DNA of 64,000 bases from Artemia franciscana (GCF_032884065.1 NC_088867.1:42277314-42341313); one strand, 5' to 3'; counted from the stretch's first letter, positions 1 to 12,219 are shown. The notes: generated by a model from the sequence alone, not told the origin. Program-made: numbers and translations.

Positions 1-327
1 TTCACTTCTTGAGTGTATACCATATAAAACACAAGTACTATCTTTTATGGATTCTATCATCTTAAAATTTCATTGTTTTTAAGATCTGTTTTATACTAAA
101 AGCAAACAAACAGAATGGGTCTATATCTCAAAGCATCATTATCAAAACTTAAACTTTAATGCTAACAGTGCGACAACATTGTAGCTAGACAGCCCTTCTA
201 AAGGAATCATTTTAATAAAATAAAAGCAGTACCATAAGATTTCTCATTTCTTTTTTTTTCAATATAACAGTTCTTACCACAACAATGCATCTTATCCCTC
301 TATATGGTTCAATATATAGGCCTAGTC

Positions 328-427
328 NNNNNNNNNNNNNNNNNNNNNNNNNNNNNNNNNNNNNNNNNNNNNNNNNNNNNNNNNNNNNNNNNNNNNNNNN
401 NNNNNNNNNNNNNNNNNNNNNNNNNNN
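328..427. other. assembly gap (100 N)
   Basis: A run of exactly 100 N. This is the conventional placeholder for a scaffold gap of unknown length, so distances across it are not reliable. The flanking 1-327 and 428-730 are AT-rich DNA in which I see no gene. Confidence 0.98.
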
Positions 428-734
428 AAACGAATCATAATTTTGAGTGAGAAGCCCCTTAAAAGTTCAAAGTCTTATCTGTATTAACCCTGTCAGAAGC
501 CCTTTAAAGATAAGAGTTTCAAACTGGATGCGTTTAAATACCTACATTCTAGTCTTAACTGTACCGTAAAAGGTTATAATTGTTTTTCAATGCAGGTGAA
601 GTAATTATGAGTAATTATGGAATATAGTAGCTTAAAAACAGTGAAAAGTTGAATTTTTCTAAGGTAAGCAAGGATTTACACTTTTAATAGTAATATAGGA
701 TCAAATTTGACCAAAATATAAGCTGTAATGCACA

Positions 735-1130
735 TTAAACTGCGTTATATAGAGGAGGGGGAAGGGGTATAGTTAGGGATCTCAAAATAACTTCCCGGGA
801 TATACTTTAGCCTGTAGACACATCCCTGAAAGGTTCAATTCTCTAGCCCAACAACTTTCCAAGATAGCAAAAAGTCAATGGATTAGAATTTTACCGAAGA
901 TCTAGCCTATTTTGCAATGCTTCACTTTTATAACACACATATTTTTAAAGGTCATCAAAGGTCAGGACCCTCAAGAGGGAGAGGGAGTAGAGGTAGGTAC
1001 TTCAAAATACCTTCCCATGACATACTTTAGCCTTTAAACCCATCCCTGAAAGTTTCATTTTCCTAACCTAACCCCTTTCCGAGATAGCCAAAAGTCACTG
1101 AGCTAGAATTTTACTGTCCTTTTTAGTAGG
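735..1130 (+). repeat. two direct copies of a dispersed ~170-bp repeat
   Basis: Two related blocks, about 735-900 and 960-1130, share the order: G-rich stretch ending in a GAGGGGG-like run, 'tactttagcct', 'catccctgaaag', 'gatagc-aaaagtca', then 'agaattttac'. The linker holds 'aaggtcatcaaaggtcaggaccct'-like sequence (shown in part). The same family recurs as an inverted pair at about 21,400-22,024. It is non-coding and I do not know the family. Confidence 0.7.
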
Positions 1131-1139
1131 CTACAGTAG

Positions 1140-3100
1140 CCTAATCATTACATAGTCATTGCACACCATTCTCTCACTCACATGGTCCCAGATATAGTCA
1201 TATACTGGGTAATATACAAAGCTATAATGACCTATTTTTGTTCTAAATATTAAATAATTTCAACTATCTACTTCCATCTCCAAGATTAGGAATCTACTAT
1301 CCATGTTTAGGAAAGATATAACAACTACATCTTAGTCAAACATTTGCCCAAGACTAGGCACATTCTAAATACTATTTACCTTAACCTTGAGAGTTCAGCC
1401 CCAGTTTTTCACAGCGTCAGAACTTTTTTTTTGAAACAAACTCGGACTATTATTTATGAGCCCTTGAATCAGAAATAAAACGTTCCTTGTGTTTGAATAT
1501 ATTTGCTTCTTCGCCTAAGTTTGGCTTCAGTCTCGTTTCCACCATCCAAACAAAACATTTTTTTACCGGCCAATAAATTACCAATAAATAACCAGTTCTG
1601 CAACAATTTATGGATTAATTTATAAGAAGAATATGCTTCCGTCTATTTAACTGCGTGATTGTCCAAAAAACGCTACTAACTGCTTTCTGCTCGCTTGCAA
1701 AAGCAAAAAAGTTAGCCAATAAATGTTGAGAAAAAGGCGATAAATATTTCATTGAATGATCATCTGAAAAATATTGCTCATGATGATATTTTATTATTGA
1801 GTGGAAAATCTTATTGAGTGGAGAGCCGTGGAATTTCGTGCGATATCTTTTTTTATTTTGATTGTAATTTCCATTAATTGTTATGCCAACCTAGTGAAGT
1901 AATTCACAAATGATTAGTATTGTTAATGTGTCCTTGTATGTCTGTAAAAATATACAGATAGCTTTATAGCTAGGTTCAATAAAATTAAATGTCATGTTTT
2001 CATCTATTGCTTTGTCCATGAATTAAAGGGAGAAAATTTCAAACGGGTGCAAAGTTAATACGTTTTTTTTCAATTATTTCTTTCCTAACGCGGAACTTTG
2101 TTGTGTTTGGGATTAAAAAAACCCTATCATCAGGAAGGCCAGTTGAAGAAGGACCTTTTGGTATTGTCATTTGAAAAATACTGTTTCTAGTCTCCTAACT
2201 GGAAAAAAATCAATCAAATGACAAAATTTAGCCCATTTCTAGATTTTGGAAAACCCTCCCAACTACGTTTTCATAAATTGTTGTCCCTAGCTATCATGTA
2301 TACTTGCTAAACTTTAAAATTATTCAATATAATCAAAAGACGCTTCATCCCCTTTCATCACCCTTGTTATCATTACTTCTCCTGCATATCGACTAGTTGG
2401 TATTTTGTGACTTTTAGTAAAAATCTTCCATGTCAAGAAAAAAAAAATTAACGAAAGACCATAACTCAACATTAAAATAAAGCTTTTTTGGTCATATAGA
2501 AATACAGGTTTTTTTCTTAGTTCCTTCGTTTTGAGTTTCGTTTATTTGTTGACAGTGATTTGTGATAGTTTTAGGCTTGGAAGATTATTAGGATTTATTT
2601 CTGCTCATTCTTGGCTTAATGTAGCTCTTTACGTTCCTTTGAAAAATGTTTCTTGTGGAAAAAGTTTTTTAATTAATTTTTGTTCATATTTTATTGACAT
2701 AGTCTTTTTCATGGAAAAAATAATATTGTATATCTTTTCAGTTTTCTTCAATGAGATTCCATAGTATGGGTTGCTGTTTGTATGTTGGAGACAATTTTCA
2801 AAATTTTTTAATCCTGACACAAACAGTGTTTTTTAATTTAATTTTATAGCTTCGGAAAATGACCTGAAAAATAAAACCTACCATTATTCCCGAAATATTC
2901 TATCTGTGCTCTTTGACAACCTGGATACACTTACACTCTTTTTGTTTATTTAAAATGTAAGAGCAGAAATAGTAATAGTAGTATCCCCAAAAGTTTCGAC
3001 TTAATGCCCCACACCAGTCGTTCTCGATATATTCCTGAGGTGTCTTATTGGCAACCATAAACACAATGCCTTTTGATTTATTTCAAAGCAGCATTTATTT
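1140..3100. other. no recognisable gene
   Basis: AT-rich sequence with short ORFs only. The longest, on the plus strand at 2531-2764 (77 aa), is rich in Phe, Ile and Leu as expected from T-rich DNA, and shows no recognisable domain. I see no RNA gene or element boundary here. Confidence 0.5.
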
Positions 3101-3127
3101 TTAAAGCACAGTGGGCCAATTGCATAA

Positions 3128-3370
3128 TCGTAGGGGGTTGACATGCATAGTATCCCTGCAGATATAGTTGCTGGACCTTTCTACTATGCCGAACAAAATG
3201 GCTATCTCAAATTTTGACTAAATGTGTTTGGAAAATGAATGGGCTTGAGAGAAGGGCTGCTTGCCCTCCAATCTCTTGTTACTCTTAAAAAGGGCACCAG
3301 ACACTCCTGCTGTAATTGGAGTCCAAGGGGGAGGACTTCCTCCTTTATATATTTAGTAAAAGCATTTTAG
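3128..3370 (+). repeat. detached partial unit of the ~430-bp tandem repeat
   Basis: Carries the same ordered landmarks as the array at 3.7-5.3 kb: 'aacaaaatggctatctcaaa', then 'ttgccctccaatc', then 'cttaaaaagggcac'. It is separated from the array by about 350 bp of unrelated AT-rich DNA, so it is either a truncated outlying unit or the remnant of an originally longer array. Confidence 0.6.
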
Positions 3371-3715
3371 ACAAGTAAAAGCAAAGTGACAACATTTTAA
3401 ATGTATTTTGTTTTCAGGAAAGTGCAAATTATGGTCTGGTCTTGAGAAGGCATTGGGGTTGTTACCCATACTTACGTTAGTTTTTGTTTGTTTTGAGTCT
3501 GATGGATATTTATTGCATGACTTAGATAAACAAAATATGTTTAAAATTTTTAGCTTTTACACTTTAATAAATTAAAAAATATTAAAACTTTATACAATAT
3601 TATCAGTATATATATACCAAACTGACAATCCACAGTCATTTTTTTAGTAAAGTGCAAATTATGTTCTGGTCTTAAGAAGGTATAAAGGTTGTCGGAGACA
3701 TATCCCTTGTATTAT

Positions 3716-5300
3716 ATGCCCCCAGGGCATATAACTTACCTTACCCTCAAGGCTGTGGAGAGGGGGGTGGGTTTGTCAGCCTCAAAGACATAGTTTCCGG
3801 TCCTATCAATTACGTTGACCAAAATGGCTATCTGAAAATTTTTATTGGATGTGTTTGGGGAAATGGAGGGCATGGAAGGAGGGTTAGCTGCCTTTCTATC
3901 ACTTTAAACTATTAAAAAGAGCACTAGCCCTTTCAACTTCCGATCGAATGTGCTCTTTTTGACGTTTCTACGATAACAAATGGCCATCTTAGAATTTCTA
4001 TCAGATGCATTTCGACAAAATACGAGGTGTGGGAGGGTATTCACCTTCCAATCACTCTGAATCTTAAAAAGAGAGCTAGAACATCTGATTTACAATCAAA
4101 TAAGCCCATTCTGGAGTTTTTACGATTACCCTTTCTACATATACCTAATATGCCCCCGGGGCATAACTTATAATCCTTTCCATGAGGGCTGTGGGGGTTG
4201 TCATTCTTAAAGACATAATTCCTGGACCTTTCAATTACATTGAACAAAATGGTTATCTCAAAATTTTGATTGGATGTGTTTTGGGAAATGGTGGACGTCG
4301 GAGCGGGGTAAGTTGCCCTCCAATAACTTTGACTATTAAAAAGGGCAATAGCTCTTTGAATTTTCAATCGATTGAGCTCTTTTTGAAGTTTCTACAGCAA
4401 CAAATGGCTATCTTAAAATTTCTATGTGATGCATTCCGGGAAAATACGAGATGTGGGAGGGTATTCATCCTCCAATCACTCTGAATCTTAAAAAGGGCAC
4501 TAGAAACCCTGATTTCCAATCAAATTAGCCCATTCCGGAATGTTTACGATGAACCTTTCTATATATGCCTAATATGCCCCAGGACATAACTTATAACCCT
4601 GGCCTTGAGGGCTGTGTGCGGGGGGGAGGGGGTTGCCATTCCCTAAAACATAATTTCCAGAACTTTCAATTATGTTGAACAAAATGGCGATATCAAAATT
4701 TTGATTGGATGTGTTTTGGGAAATGGTGGGTGTGGGAGCGGGGCAAGTTGCCCTCCAATCACTTCGACTATTAAAAAGGGCTCCAACCCTTTTAATTTTT
4801 AATTGATTGAGCGCTTTTTGAACTTTTTACGACAAAACAGGGCCATCTCAAAATTTCTGTCAGATACATTTCTGGAAAATATGAGGTGTGTGGGGAGGGT
4901 ATCCACCCTCTGGTCACTCTAAATCACAAAAATGGCACTTATACTTCTGATTAGCAATCCAATGAGCCCCTTCTGAAGTTTATATGATCACCCTTTCTAT
5001 ATAAACCTTAAATACCCCCAAGGTATAGCTTACAACACTTGGCACGAGGGCTGTGGGGGGTTGTCATCCTCAAAGACATAATTTCCAGGTCTTTCACCTA
5101 CGTTGAACAAAATGGCTGTCTCAAAATTTTGATTGAATGTGTTTGGGGAAAGGGAGGCGTGGGAGCGGTGTTAGGTGCCCTCCAATCACTTTCGATTATT
5201 CAGAAGGGCATTAGCCGCTTCAATTTTCAATCGAATGAGCTCTTTTCGAAGTTTCTACGACAGCTCCTTCGATACGAAGTGGCCTGGTCTAAAAAAAAAA
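3716..5300 (+). repeat. tandem array, ~430-bp units (about 3.7 copies), each made of two related halves
   Basis: Units start at a 'tatgcccc-gggcat'-like landmark near 3716, 4149, 4569 and 5008, giving spacings of about 433, 420 and 439 bp. Each unit has a first half with an AAAATGGCTATCT-like core followed by 'gccctccaatcactt' and 'attaaaaagggc', and a second half that repeats the same order (CAAATGGC-ATCTTA, 'ctccaatcactctgaatc', 'ttaaaaag-gc'). The roughly 215-bp halves therefore look like diverged monomers locked into a dimeric unit. Short ORFs run through it in several frames, but stops differ between copies, so I read it as non-coding. The core is homologous to 7,660-7,870. Confidence 0.8.
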
Positions 5301-5339
5301 CATTGTGCCCACATCGCTCTTTACTTAGGTAGCACTATT

Positions 5340-6560
5340 TCCCTGCCCATGATAGAAGAACTAACATAAAATTAACATAAGAATTAAGAATTAACGAAAA
5401 TAGAAGAATTAACATAAAATTGCCTTTAATACATGTTACTTTGTTCAAAAGGATAAGATTGTAAGGTGCGAGAAAATAATGAGTATAATAAAATGAAATA
5501 AAATAAAATAAAGAGTATAGAGTAAAATAAAGAGAAAATAAAAGAGTATTAGAAATACCGTATTTCGAGACTTCCTTCATGGATTTCTTTATGTTTTTTT
5601 TTTTTTCATAATTTTTATTGAAGAGGAAATTCTGCTTGGTCGACCGCTGCGCTGAATTGAGCCGTAGAAGCACAATGGAATCTATTCTCGAGCTATATAC
5701 TTACCCCTCCCTCCTCCTCTCTATGCAAACTTAAGATTACAAACTTAAGAAATTTGAACGAGTGTGTTTGTACTTTAAGACGTTCCAATTTAAATGGAAG
5801 TTTAGATTCTAGTTTATTTTGATGGCAGCCTTTAAGAAGAAGCAGAAAGGAATACAATTAAATGCCACTACTGTTCTAAAAATGGTAAATTGTGCTACAA
5901 AAATGTTTATATTTCTCAAAACTTCTAGGAAGAGAATAAATAATCTTACAAAAAGAAATGGTTGACTTAACTTACTTCTAAGATCGCTGATCAAATTCAA
6001 AAGCCCTGGAATTTGCAATTTTGTAATATTTATCCAAGACGTAAGAAATTCCATGAGTATTTATTTGAGTTAGGTATATATCAAGTCATTATTTCCATTC
6101 TACCATGACAAGCTGTATGGATGAGGATTCAGCTTTGCCTTTGATATAAGATTAAGACGGAAAAGAAACTAAAGTATGGAGGATACTGTTTGCAGAGTCA
6201 GTAGTACTGTGTTACATATTCTGCGAAATGACATAATAATAAAAAAAAAACTTACCTGTTCCATCCAAAATACCAATAAAATGGATACAAAAACCCTACT
6301 GCATATATACTAACTTGTTAACTTCTTCTATTAAATGTTCAGTCACAGCCAAAGCACTTCAAACCAAATTTTGATAATAATCTTATTTTTGAATGACTTT
6401 TGACATGTATTGTTTGTCAAATTACGTATATTTTATGTTTATCTTTGATATCACGTAATTATTATTACGAAGATACCTTACATTATTATCAGTTAATTAT
6501 TTTACTTTGTAAGAAATAACAAGAGATAACAAATAGAACTACATATCCAAGTCTTAGAAG
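5340..6560. other. no recognisable gene
   Basis: AT-rich DNA with A-rich low-complexity stretches (for example 5,490-5,550, repeating 'aaataaaat'). No ORF with a recognisable domain. Confidence 0.5.
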
Positions 6561-6563
6561 TCA

Positions 6564-6864
6564 ATTAAATAAAAAAAAACTAATTTTTTTTAGCTGAAAG
6601 TAAGGAGCGACATTAAAACTTAAAACGAACAGAAATTACTCCGTATATGAAATGAGTCATCCCCTCCGCAATCCCTCGCTCTTTACGCTAAAGCTTTTAA
6701 TTGTTTTAAAAAATAGAATTGTGGCAGAGTCAAACTTTAGCGTAAAGAGCGAGGGATTGCGGAGGGGACAACCCATTTCATATACGGAGCAATTTCTGTT
6801 CGTTTTAAGTTTTAATGTCGCTCCTTACTTTCAGCTAAAAAAAATTAGTTTTTTTTTATTTAAT
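6564..6864. repeat. large perfect-looking hairpin, 130-bp arms, 41-bp loop
   Basis: Left arm 6,564-6,693 and right arm 6,735-6,864 are near-perfect reverse complements. Both contain the GTAAGGAGCGACATTAAAAC-type motif and the 'cgctctttacgctaaag' motif. This forms one end of composite element copy A. The ORF at 6,652-6,870 is a by-product of the palindrome. Confidence 0.9.
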
Positions 6865-8284
6865 TTCTGAACGTTTTTGAATTAATGGATGTTTGGTTTT
6901 GGCTCTCCGCACATAAATTATTAAAATGAAATTTGTATATTCATTCTTTTTTTGGCTAAATGGCTTTCTCTTAGTTTCGATCAGACGATTTTGAGAAATA
7001 AGGGGTGGAGAAGGGGGTCTAGTTGCCCTCCAATTTTTCGGTTACCTAAAAATGCAACTAAAACTTTTAATTTTTAACGAATGTTTTTATTAGTAAAAAA
7101 TATACGTAACTTAAGAACTAACTTACATAACAAACTTTCATAATCTTATATTTTTGTTATGTATACGAGGGGGTTTGTACCCTCGTTAATACCTCGCTCT
7201 TTACACTAAATCGTAAGTTTTGTTCCAATTCTTTAAGAATGGCCCCTGAATCAGAAAGGCCGTAGATTAAATAGTTGAAATTACTAAAAATACTTTAGCA
7301 TAAAGAGCGAGGTATTTATCTCCTCCTAAATACCTCGCTCTTTATGCTAAAGCATTTTTAGAACCCCTCATATGCGTAATAATATCTGTTCGTTTTAAGT
7401 TTCAAGGCTACTCCATCCTTTCATTTGAAAAAACGTTTTCATGTTTATTTTTCATTGTTTTCTTATAGTAATGCTAGAAAATCCTGCGCCCTTTTCATTG
7501 AATTTTTCTTCGCCCATGACAGATTCCTCCAAGGAAAGATCCTCCAACATAGTCCCCTCCCCTCAGCCCCACCCCCAAACAAAATAAAATCCCCCTGAAA
7601 CGTCTGTACACTTCCCAATAACCATTACTATATGTAAACACTGGTCAAAGTTTGTAACTTGCAGCCCCTCCTCCAGGGATTGTGGGGGAGTAAGTTATTC
7701 CCAAAGACATAGTTTTTATGGTTTTCGACTATACTTAACAAAATGGCTATCTCAAAATTTTGATTTGTTGACTTTTGGAAAAAAAATGAGCGTGGGAGGG
7801 GGCCTAGATGTCCTCCAATTTTTTTGGTTACTTAAAAAGGGCACTAGAACTTTCCATTTTTAGAATGAGCCCTCTTGCGACATTCTAGGACCACTTGGTC
7901 TATACGATGACCCCTGGGAAAAAGAAAAAAAGAAAAAAACAAACAAATAAACACGCACCCGTGATTTGTCTTCTGGCAAAAAATACAAAATTCCACATTT
8001 TTATAGATAGGAGCTTGAAACTTCTGCAGTAGGGTTCTCTGATACGCTGAATATGATGGTTTCATTTTCGTTAAGATTCTGCGACTTTTAGGGGGTGTTT
8101 CCCCCTATTTTCTTAAATAAGGCAAATTTTCTCAGGCTCGTAACTTTTGATGGGTAAGACTAAACTTGATGAAACTTATATATTTAAAGTCAGCATTAAA
8201 ATGCGGTTCTTTTGATGTAGCTATTGATATCAAAATTCAATCTTTTAGAGTTTTGGTAACTATTGAGCTGGGTCGCTCCTTACT

Positions 8285-8306
8285 ACAGTTCGTTACCACG
8301 AACTGT
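8285..8306. repeat. small terminal hairpin of composite element A
   Basis: The 8-bp stem ACAGTTCG / CGAACTGT encloses a 6-nt loop. The same hairpin is at 49,246-49,267 at the corresponding end of copy B. It lies next to 'ggtcgctccttacta'. Confidence 0.8.
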
Positions 8307-8756
8307 TTGATTTTTAGCATATTGCAAGCTATGTGTGGAAAGAGAGAATAAAGTAGTGGATAAGGTGGCGTCTCAATAAATTGATTTACCACAACCGATT
8401 CAAATTTGCACCTGAGGCCCTATCCAGGGGGGCCACGGGGTTTGAACTTTCCTAAAACTTTTGTCCGACTCGTGAAAACGTAACAAAATTATGTAGTTTT
8501 TTAATTTTTTGTACCCCTCCCCCTAACAAAAATCCTGGATACATTCTTATTTCCACCCTTCTAAAAAAGAGAAGACATGGTTATGCATTACCGTGTAAAA
8601 CCTTAGAGGTTTTTCGTAAAAAAAAAAGAAGAAGAAAAATGTACTTGAAAGCATCAAATCAAAGCAAGCCCTAGAGTCTACAGTTAAGAAGAGAAGTAAA
8701 ATATATAAATATAATGTTGTAAGATATAGTGAAAATAGTAAAAAATAGTTAAATAT

Positions 8757-8945
8757 AAAATATGTTTTCTTTGAGTACATGAGACCAGAGCTTCACATTC
8801 GAAAAGTACGAAAGAAAACATTCAAACTGAAAAGCTTATGTCATCACATATTTTTGCTTGAATATTTTTCATTTTGAATGTTTTCTTTCATACTTTTCGG
8901 TTGTGAAGGCCTGGTTTTATGTACTAAAAGAAAACATATTTTGTA
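8757..8945. mobile_element. foldback (MITE-like) element, ~70-bp arms
   Basis: Left arm about 8,757-8,830 and right arm about 8,870-8,945 are imperfect reverse complements, sharing AAAATATGTTTTCTTT at the outer ends and 'gaatgttttcttt' with 'acttttcg' inside. Total length about 190 bp, non-coding. No target duplication was established. Confidence 0.7.
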
Positions 8946-9189
8946 TTTTACTATTCGGGAATTGGTCGACCCCCTGAATGGTCTGTACGGGATTTTCAAT
9001 AGATATTTGTCCTCTTGGGATTCAATTTGAAATAAGAAATGCAGCAGTTTTGTGATACCTTAACCCCACCCCTGCCAAAGAGCACTGACCTTGGTAGCCC
9101 TTTCATCACAGTCCCTGTCGCTTAGTAGCCCTGTCATCACTGACCATGGTTGTCCCCTTCATCACAGAAAAAATGAATAAAATATCCAA

Positions 9190-9655
9190 TTAGTTTCCCC
9201 TTTTTTGGTGAGGTGCTGCCCAGGTCGTTGCACTTATTTGCTTGCCCCCCCCCGTTTTGGTTTAGCTTCCCTTTTAATTTTTATGTGTTTTTCGTGTTCT
9301 TATGTTTCGTTCTTTTTTTTGTGTGTTTTTGGACTTTTTTTAGTGTCCCTTTTAGTTTGTAGATATATATATATTTATTTCTTGTTCTTTTCTGTATTAT
9401 TTGCTTATTTTGTCCCCCTTCTTTTTTTACTGACTTGTATTTGTTCAAGTTTAGTTTGACCGTTTTTTCTTTTCTTTTTAACTTTTTAATTAACTTATTA
9501 CAGTTTTTTTTATTTACTAATATTTTAATTATTCATTATGATTTTCATTTTTCGTTTTTTTTGCTTTGTTAGTGCAACCATGTATTTTGTCGACTCCCAT
9601 TGAGGGCTTGTGATAGAGATTTTTTTGGAATAAATATCTTATCTTATCTAGCCTG
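9190..9655 (+). mobile_element. probable LINE 3' tail
   Basis: T-rich sequence ending in 'ggcttgtgatagag', then AATAAATATC followed by a short (TTATC)n run. A poly(A)-signal-like motif followed by a short tandem repeat is typical of CR1- and Jockey-like LINE 3' ends. No coding domain is left. The 84-aa ORF at 9,205-9,459 is an artefact of the T-rich tract. Confidence 0.4.
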
Positions 9656-9659
9656 ACAT

Positions 9660-10820
9660 CCTGGATTAGCAGTTTCACAGAAGAAAACATCTTAATAAAA
9701 TAAAAGTAGCGGCATTATACTCTTTGTTCTATGATCTTTTCAAATATCATGTTTGTAATTTTGACAACCCTCTTCCCCCCTTGATGGTCCCAGATATAGC
9801 CTTAGAATATATATAAAAAAACTGAAAGGAAACGTTGAAAAATTAAATCGTTTCTTTATAATATGCAGCGTGTTTCTACTAATTAGTTTTTCATGTTCCC
9901 AGTTTTTCAGTATTGTTCATTTTTCAGTTTTATGTAGTTTTAATTTAGGTGTTTAGATAATTTTTTATCTGTTAATTGAAGTAACTCGATGGGTTCAGGA
10001 GGGTTTCGCCTGTCGCTAGCCTGAGCTACCTACCACCTACCACACTGAGCTGCCTAGACTATAGGGTGATATGTAATAATATTGTGCCACTTTGAGCTGA
10101 GTTTATTGTATTGTATCTGTATCTATTTATCTGACTAGATGAAGAAAGTAAGATGGCAATTTTCCTAGTATTCCAGAAGTCTAAAGAGACCTCCTTGAGA
10201 AATCTCAGGTTCTCAGTTGGTGAAGAAAATGAAGAAGACAAGTTTCAGCTTATATTTTTTTTCAACCAAACTAAATTGTAAAGTTGGGTCAAGCCTGACC
10301 AAATGTATGGAAAACCTAATTTTTTTGTTTCTTTTTTACGAAACTTCTAGTGAGATAAAGCCTATCCATTTCTGATGTTGTTTAAAAGCCACACATGTTT
10401 CAAATTTATTGCCCTGAGTCCTACAGCGAAATTTTGAAACAATAGCTTATTTGTTGGTCGCTTTCATCGGCTATTCTAGGTTACAAACTTGCATTGTTGT
10501 AACAAAACATTTGCTGATTAATATAATGTTACCAGCACCGACAATCCGTATTCAAAACAAACGTCCAACTGAAATAGTTTTATGGTTCCAACCAATTTGA
10601 AACATGTGCTCGTCGACCCTCAATTTTTCAGGCTTCTAGTGCCTATCATCGTTATCAACCATCAAGGTACCAGGATACTTAACCTTAAAAAAAGGATAGG
10701 GTCAGTGTCTTTACTAGCTAAAATATTTGGAGGGGGGAGTAAGAGATTTTATCGATTGGGTGGCCATTTTTACCGACTTTTTTTTTGTCAATAATTAGCA
10801 TAATGTCCGTTTCAAAAGCA
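9660..10820. other. no recognisable gene
   Basis: AT-rich DNA. The short ORFs at 10,059-10,241 (minus) and 10,582-10,794 (plus) have no domain I recognise. Confidence 0.45.
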
Positions 10821-10825
10821 ATACG

Positions 10826-11065
10826 TAAAATCAATGCACGAGTCGGTAAAACCACTGCATTTACCAACATATATTTAGATTTTGGTATCATGTCACTATT
10901 TTAATGCTGATTATTTAACCAAATGGAAAGTTGTGGCACCATCTGTAAAATCACGGCAGAAGTCGGTAAAACTGCTGCGTTTACTTATGAAGTTCAAAGT
11001 TTCTGTAGATGACATGTCAGTATTTACGTGATCTTTGTTGAACCGAACAAAGAATTTTAGTGGCG
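10826..11065 (+). repeat. diverged tandem pair, ~120-bp period
   Basis: 'gtaaaatca' followed by 'gtcggtaaaac' and then a GC-richer 'ctgc-tttac' occurs at about 10,826 and again at about 10,946, each followed by a 'catgtca-tatt' block. The two units are clearly diverged. Non-coding. Confidence 0.5.
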
Positions 11066-11659
11066 TTGGAAAAATTGCGGCGCAAAGCGCCACGATTTTA
11101 CCGACTTATTTTGTACACCGAGTGACCAAAAACACCGGGAGGCGTCCCCCTCATACGTAACGGCCCTGGATAGGGTAAATAGACGTCTGTATCACATACT
11201 TTTTGGCTGTGGTTACCTGAATAGACTGCTGCTCAAAGCGCGGAGAAACACGTACCAGGGAATCTTATGTTCAAAAAGTAGATAGTTTTAGGTACTTGTT
11301 TGGCAAACAATGTGTCAAAAATAAGGTTTAATGAAGAGTTCAGTAATTTCCAGGGCTATAATGGCTATGCCAAGTTACACAGGTGAAGCATGGTAGATTC
11401 CCAAAAATTTTAGTTTTTGGTATTTTCAAAGCTTTCTCTCTCGTGGTTTTGTCACTAGCTGAGTCCCCGTCGCCATGTTATGTGAAGAATATCATGAGGG
11501 CATACCTCATTTTTTCTAATTTTTCCTCTCCTTTCAACCCCCCGGATGGTCGAATTAGGGAAAACAACTTTATAAAGTCAATTTGTGCAGGTCCCTGACA
11601 CACCTACCAATTCTCATCGTCCTAGCACATCCAGAAGCACCAAACTCTCCAAAGCACTG

Positions 11660-12215
11660 GACCTCCCTAACTCCCCCAAAGAGAGCGGTTCCAGTCCGAT
11701 TACCTCAATCACGTATCTACGACATTTGCTTATTATACCCACCAGGCTTCATCTCGATCTCTCAACTCTAAGCGTTTTCCAAGATTTGTGGTTTCCCCCT
11801 CCAGCTTCCCCAATGTCACCAGATATGGTCATGATTTAGGATAAGAGCTCTGAGACATGAACTCTTTCTAAATGAAAAATCTCATTAAGATCTGGTCACC
11901 TGTTCTCAAGTTAAAAGTACCTCAATTTTCTAATTTTTCCAAATTAACACCCCCCCAACTCCCCCAAAGAAAGTGGATCCGTTCCAATTATTTCTATCAC
12001 ATATCTAGAACTTGTTCTTATTCTTCCCATCAAATTTTATCCCGATCTCTCCGCTATAAGTGTTTTCCCAGATTTCCAGTTTCCAAGATTTCTGTTTCCC
12101 CCTCCAACCCCCTATGTCCCTAGATCCGATTCGAAATGAAAATAGAGCATCTGAGACATAAGATCCTTCTATTTGTCAAGTTTCATTAAGATCCAATCAC
12201 CCATTCGTAAGATAA
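11660..12215 (+). repeat. tandem pair of ~270-bp units
   Basis: Unit 1 (about 11,660-11,925) and unit 2 (about 11,945-12,215) share 'aactcccccaaaga', 'atctcgatctct'/'cccgatctct', 'gttttccaagattt'/'gttttcccagattt', 'tttccccctcca', 'gagacat-a', and 'cattaagatc'. The C-rich short ORFs in this stretch come from the repeat and are not conserved between units. Confidence 0.65.
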
Positions 12216-12219
12216 ATGG

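Larger units (their letters stand above)
6564..8310 (-). mobile_element. composite non-coding repeat, copy A (inverted relative to 49,242-50,877)
   Basis: This ~1.75-kb block matches 49,242-50,877 landmark for landmark when reverse-complemented: the large hairpin at 6,564-6,864; 'cctccaatttttcggtta' near 7,030; 'acctcgctcttta' near 7,190 and 7,325; 'tctgttcgttttaagttt' near 7,387; 'cctccaattttttt' near 7,810; 'cgctgaat' near 8,045; 'ttttgatgggtaagac' near 8,145; 'ggtcgctccttactacag' near 8,273; and a small hairpin at 8,285-8,306. No transposase or RT ORF lies inside, so I take it as a non-autonomous element. The family is unknown to me. Confidence 0.7.

Noticed and set aside
3716-5300. CRISPR array or bacterial repeat
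   Set aside because: Units are ~430 bp and diverged, without short identical repeats and unique spacers, and the window is clearly eukaryotic.
6652-6870. 72-aa plus-strand ORF
   Set aside because: Lies entirely across the two arms of a palindrome; its two halves are translations of complementary sequence.
8285-8306. Terminal hairpin near an element end, suggestive of a Helitron 3' terminus
   Set aside because: Helitrons end in CTRR shortly after the hairpin and begin with TC; the downstream sequence here is TTGATTTTTAG and the partner copy also lacks a proper CTRR. No Rep/helicase ORF is present.
9205-9459. 84-aa Phe/Leu/Ser/Cys-rich ORF that looks like a membrane protein
   Set aside because: Driven by a T-rich LINE-like 3' tail; no methionine context or splice sites to support it.
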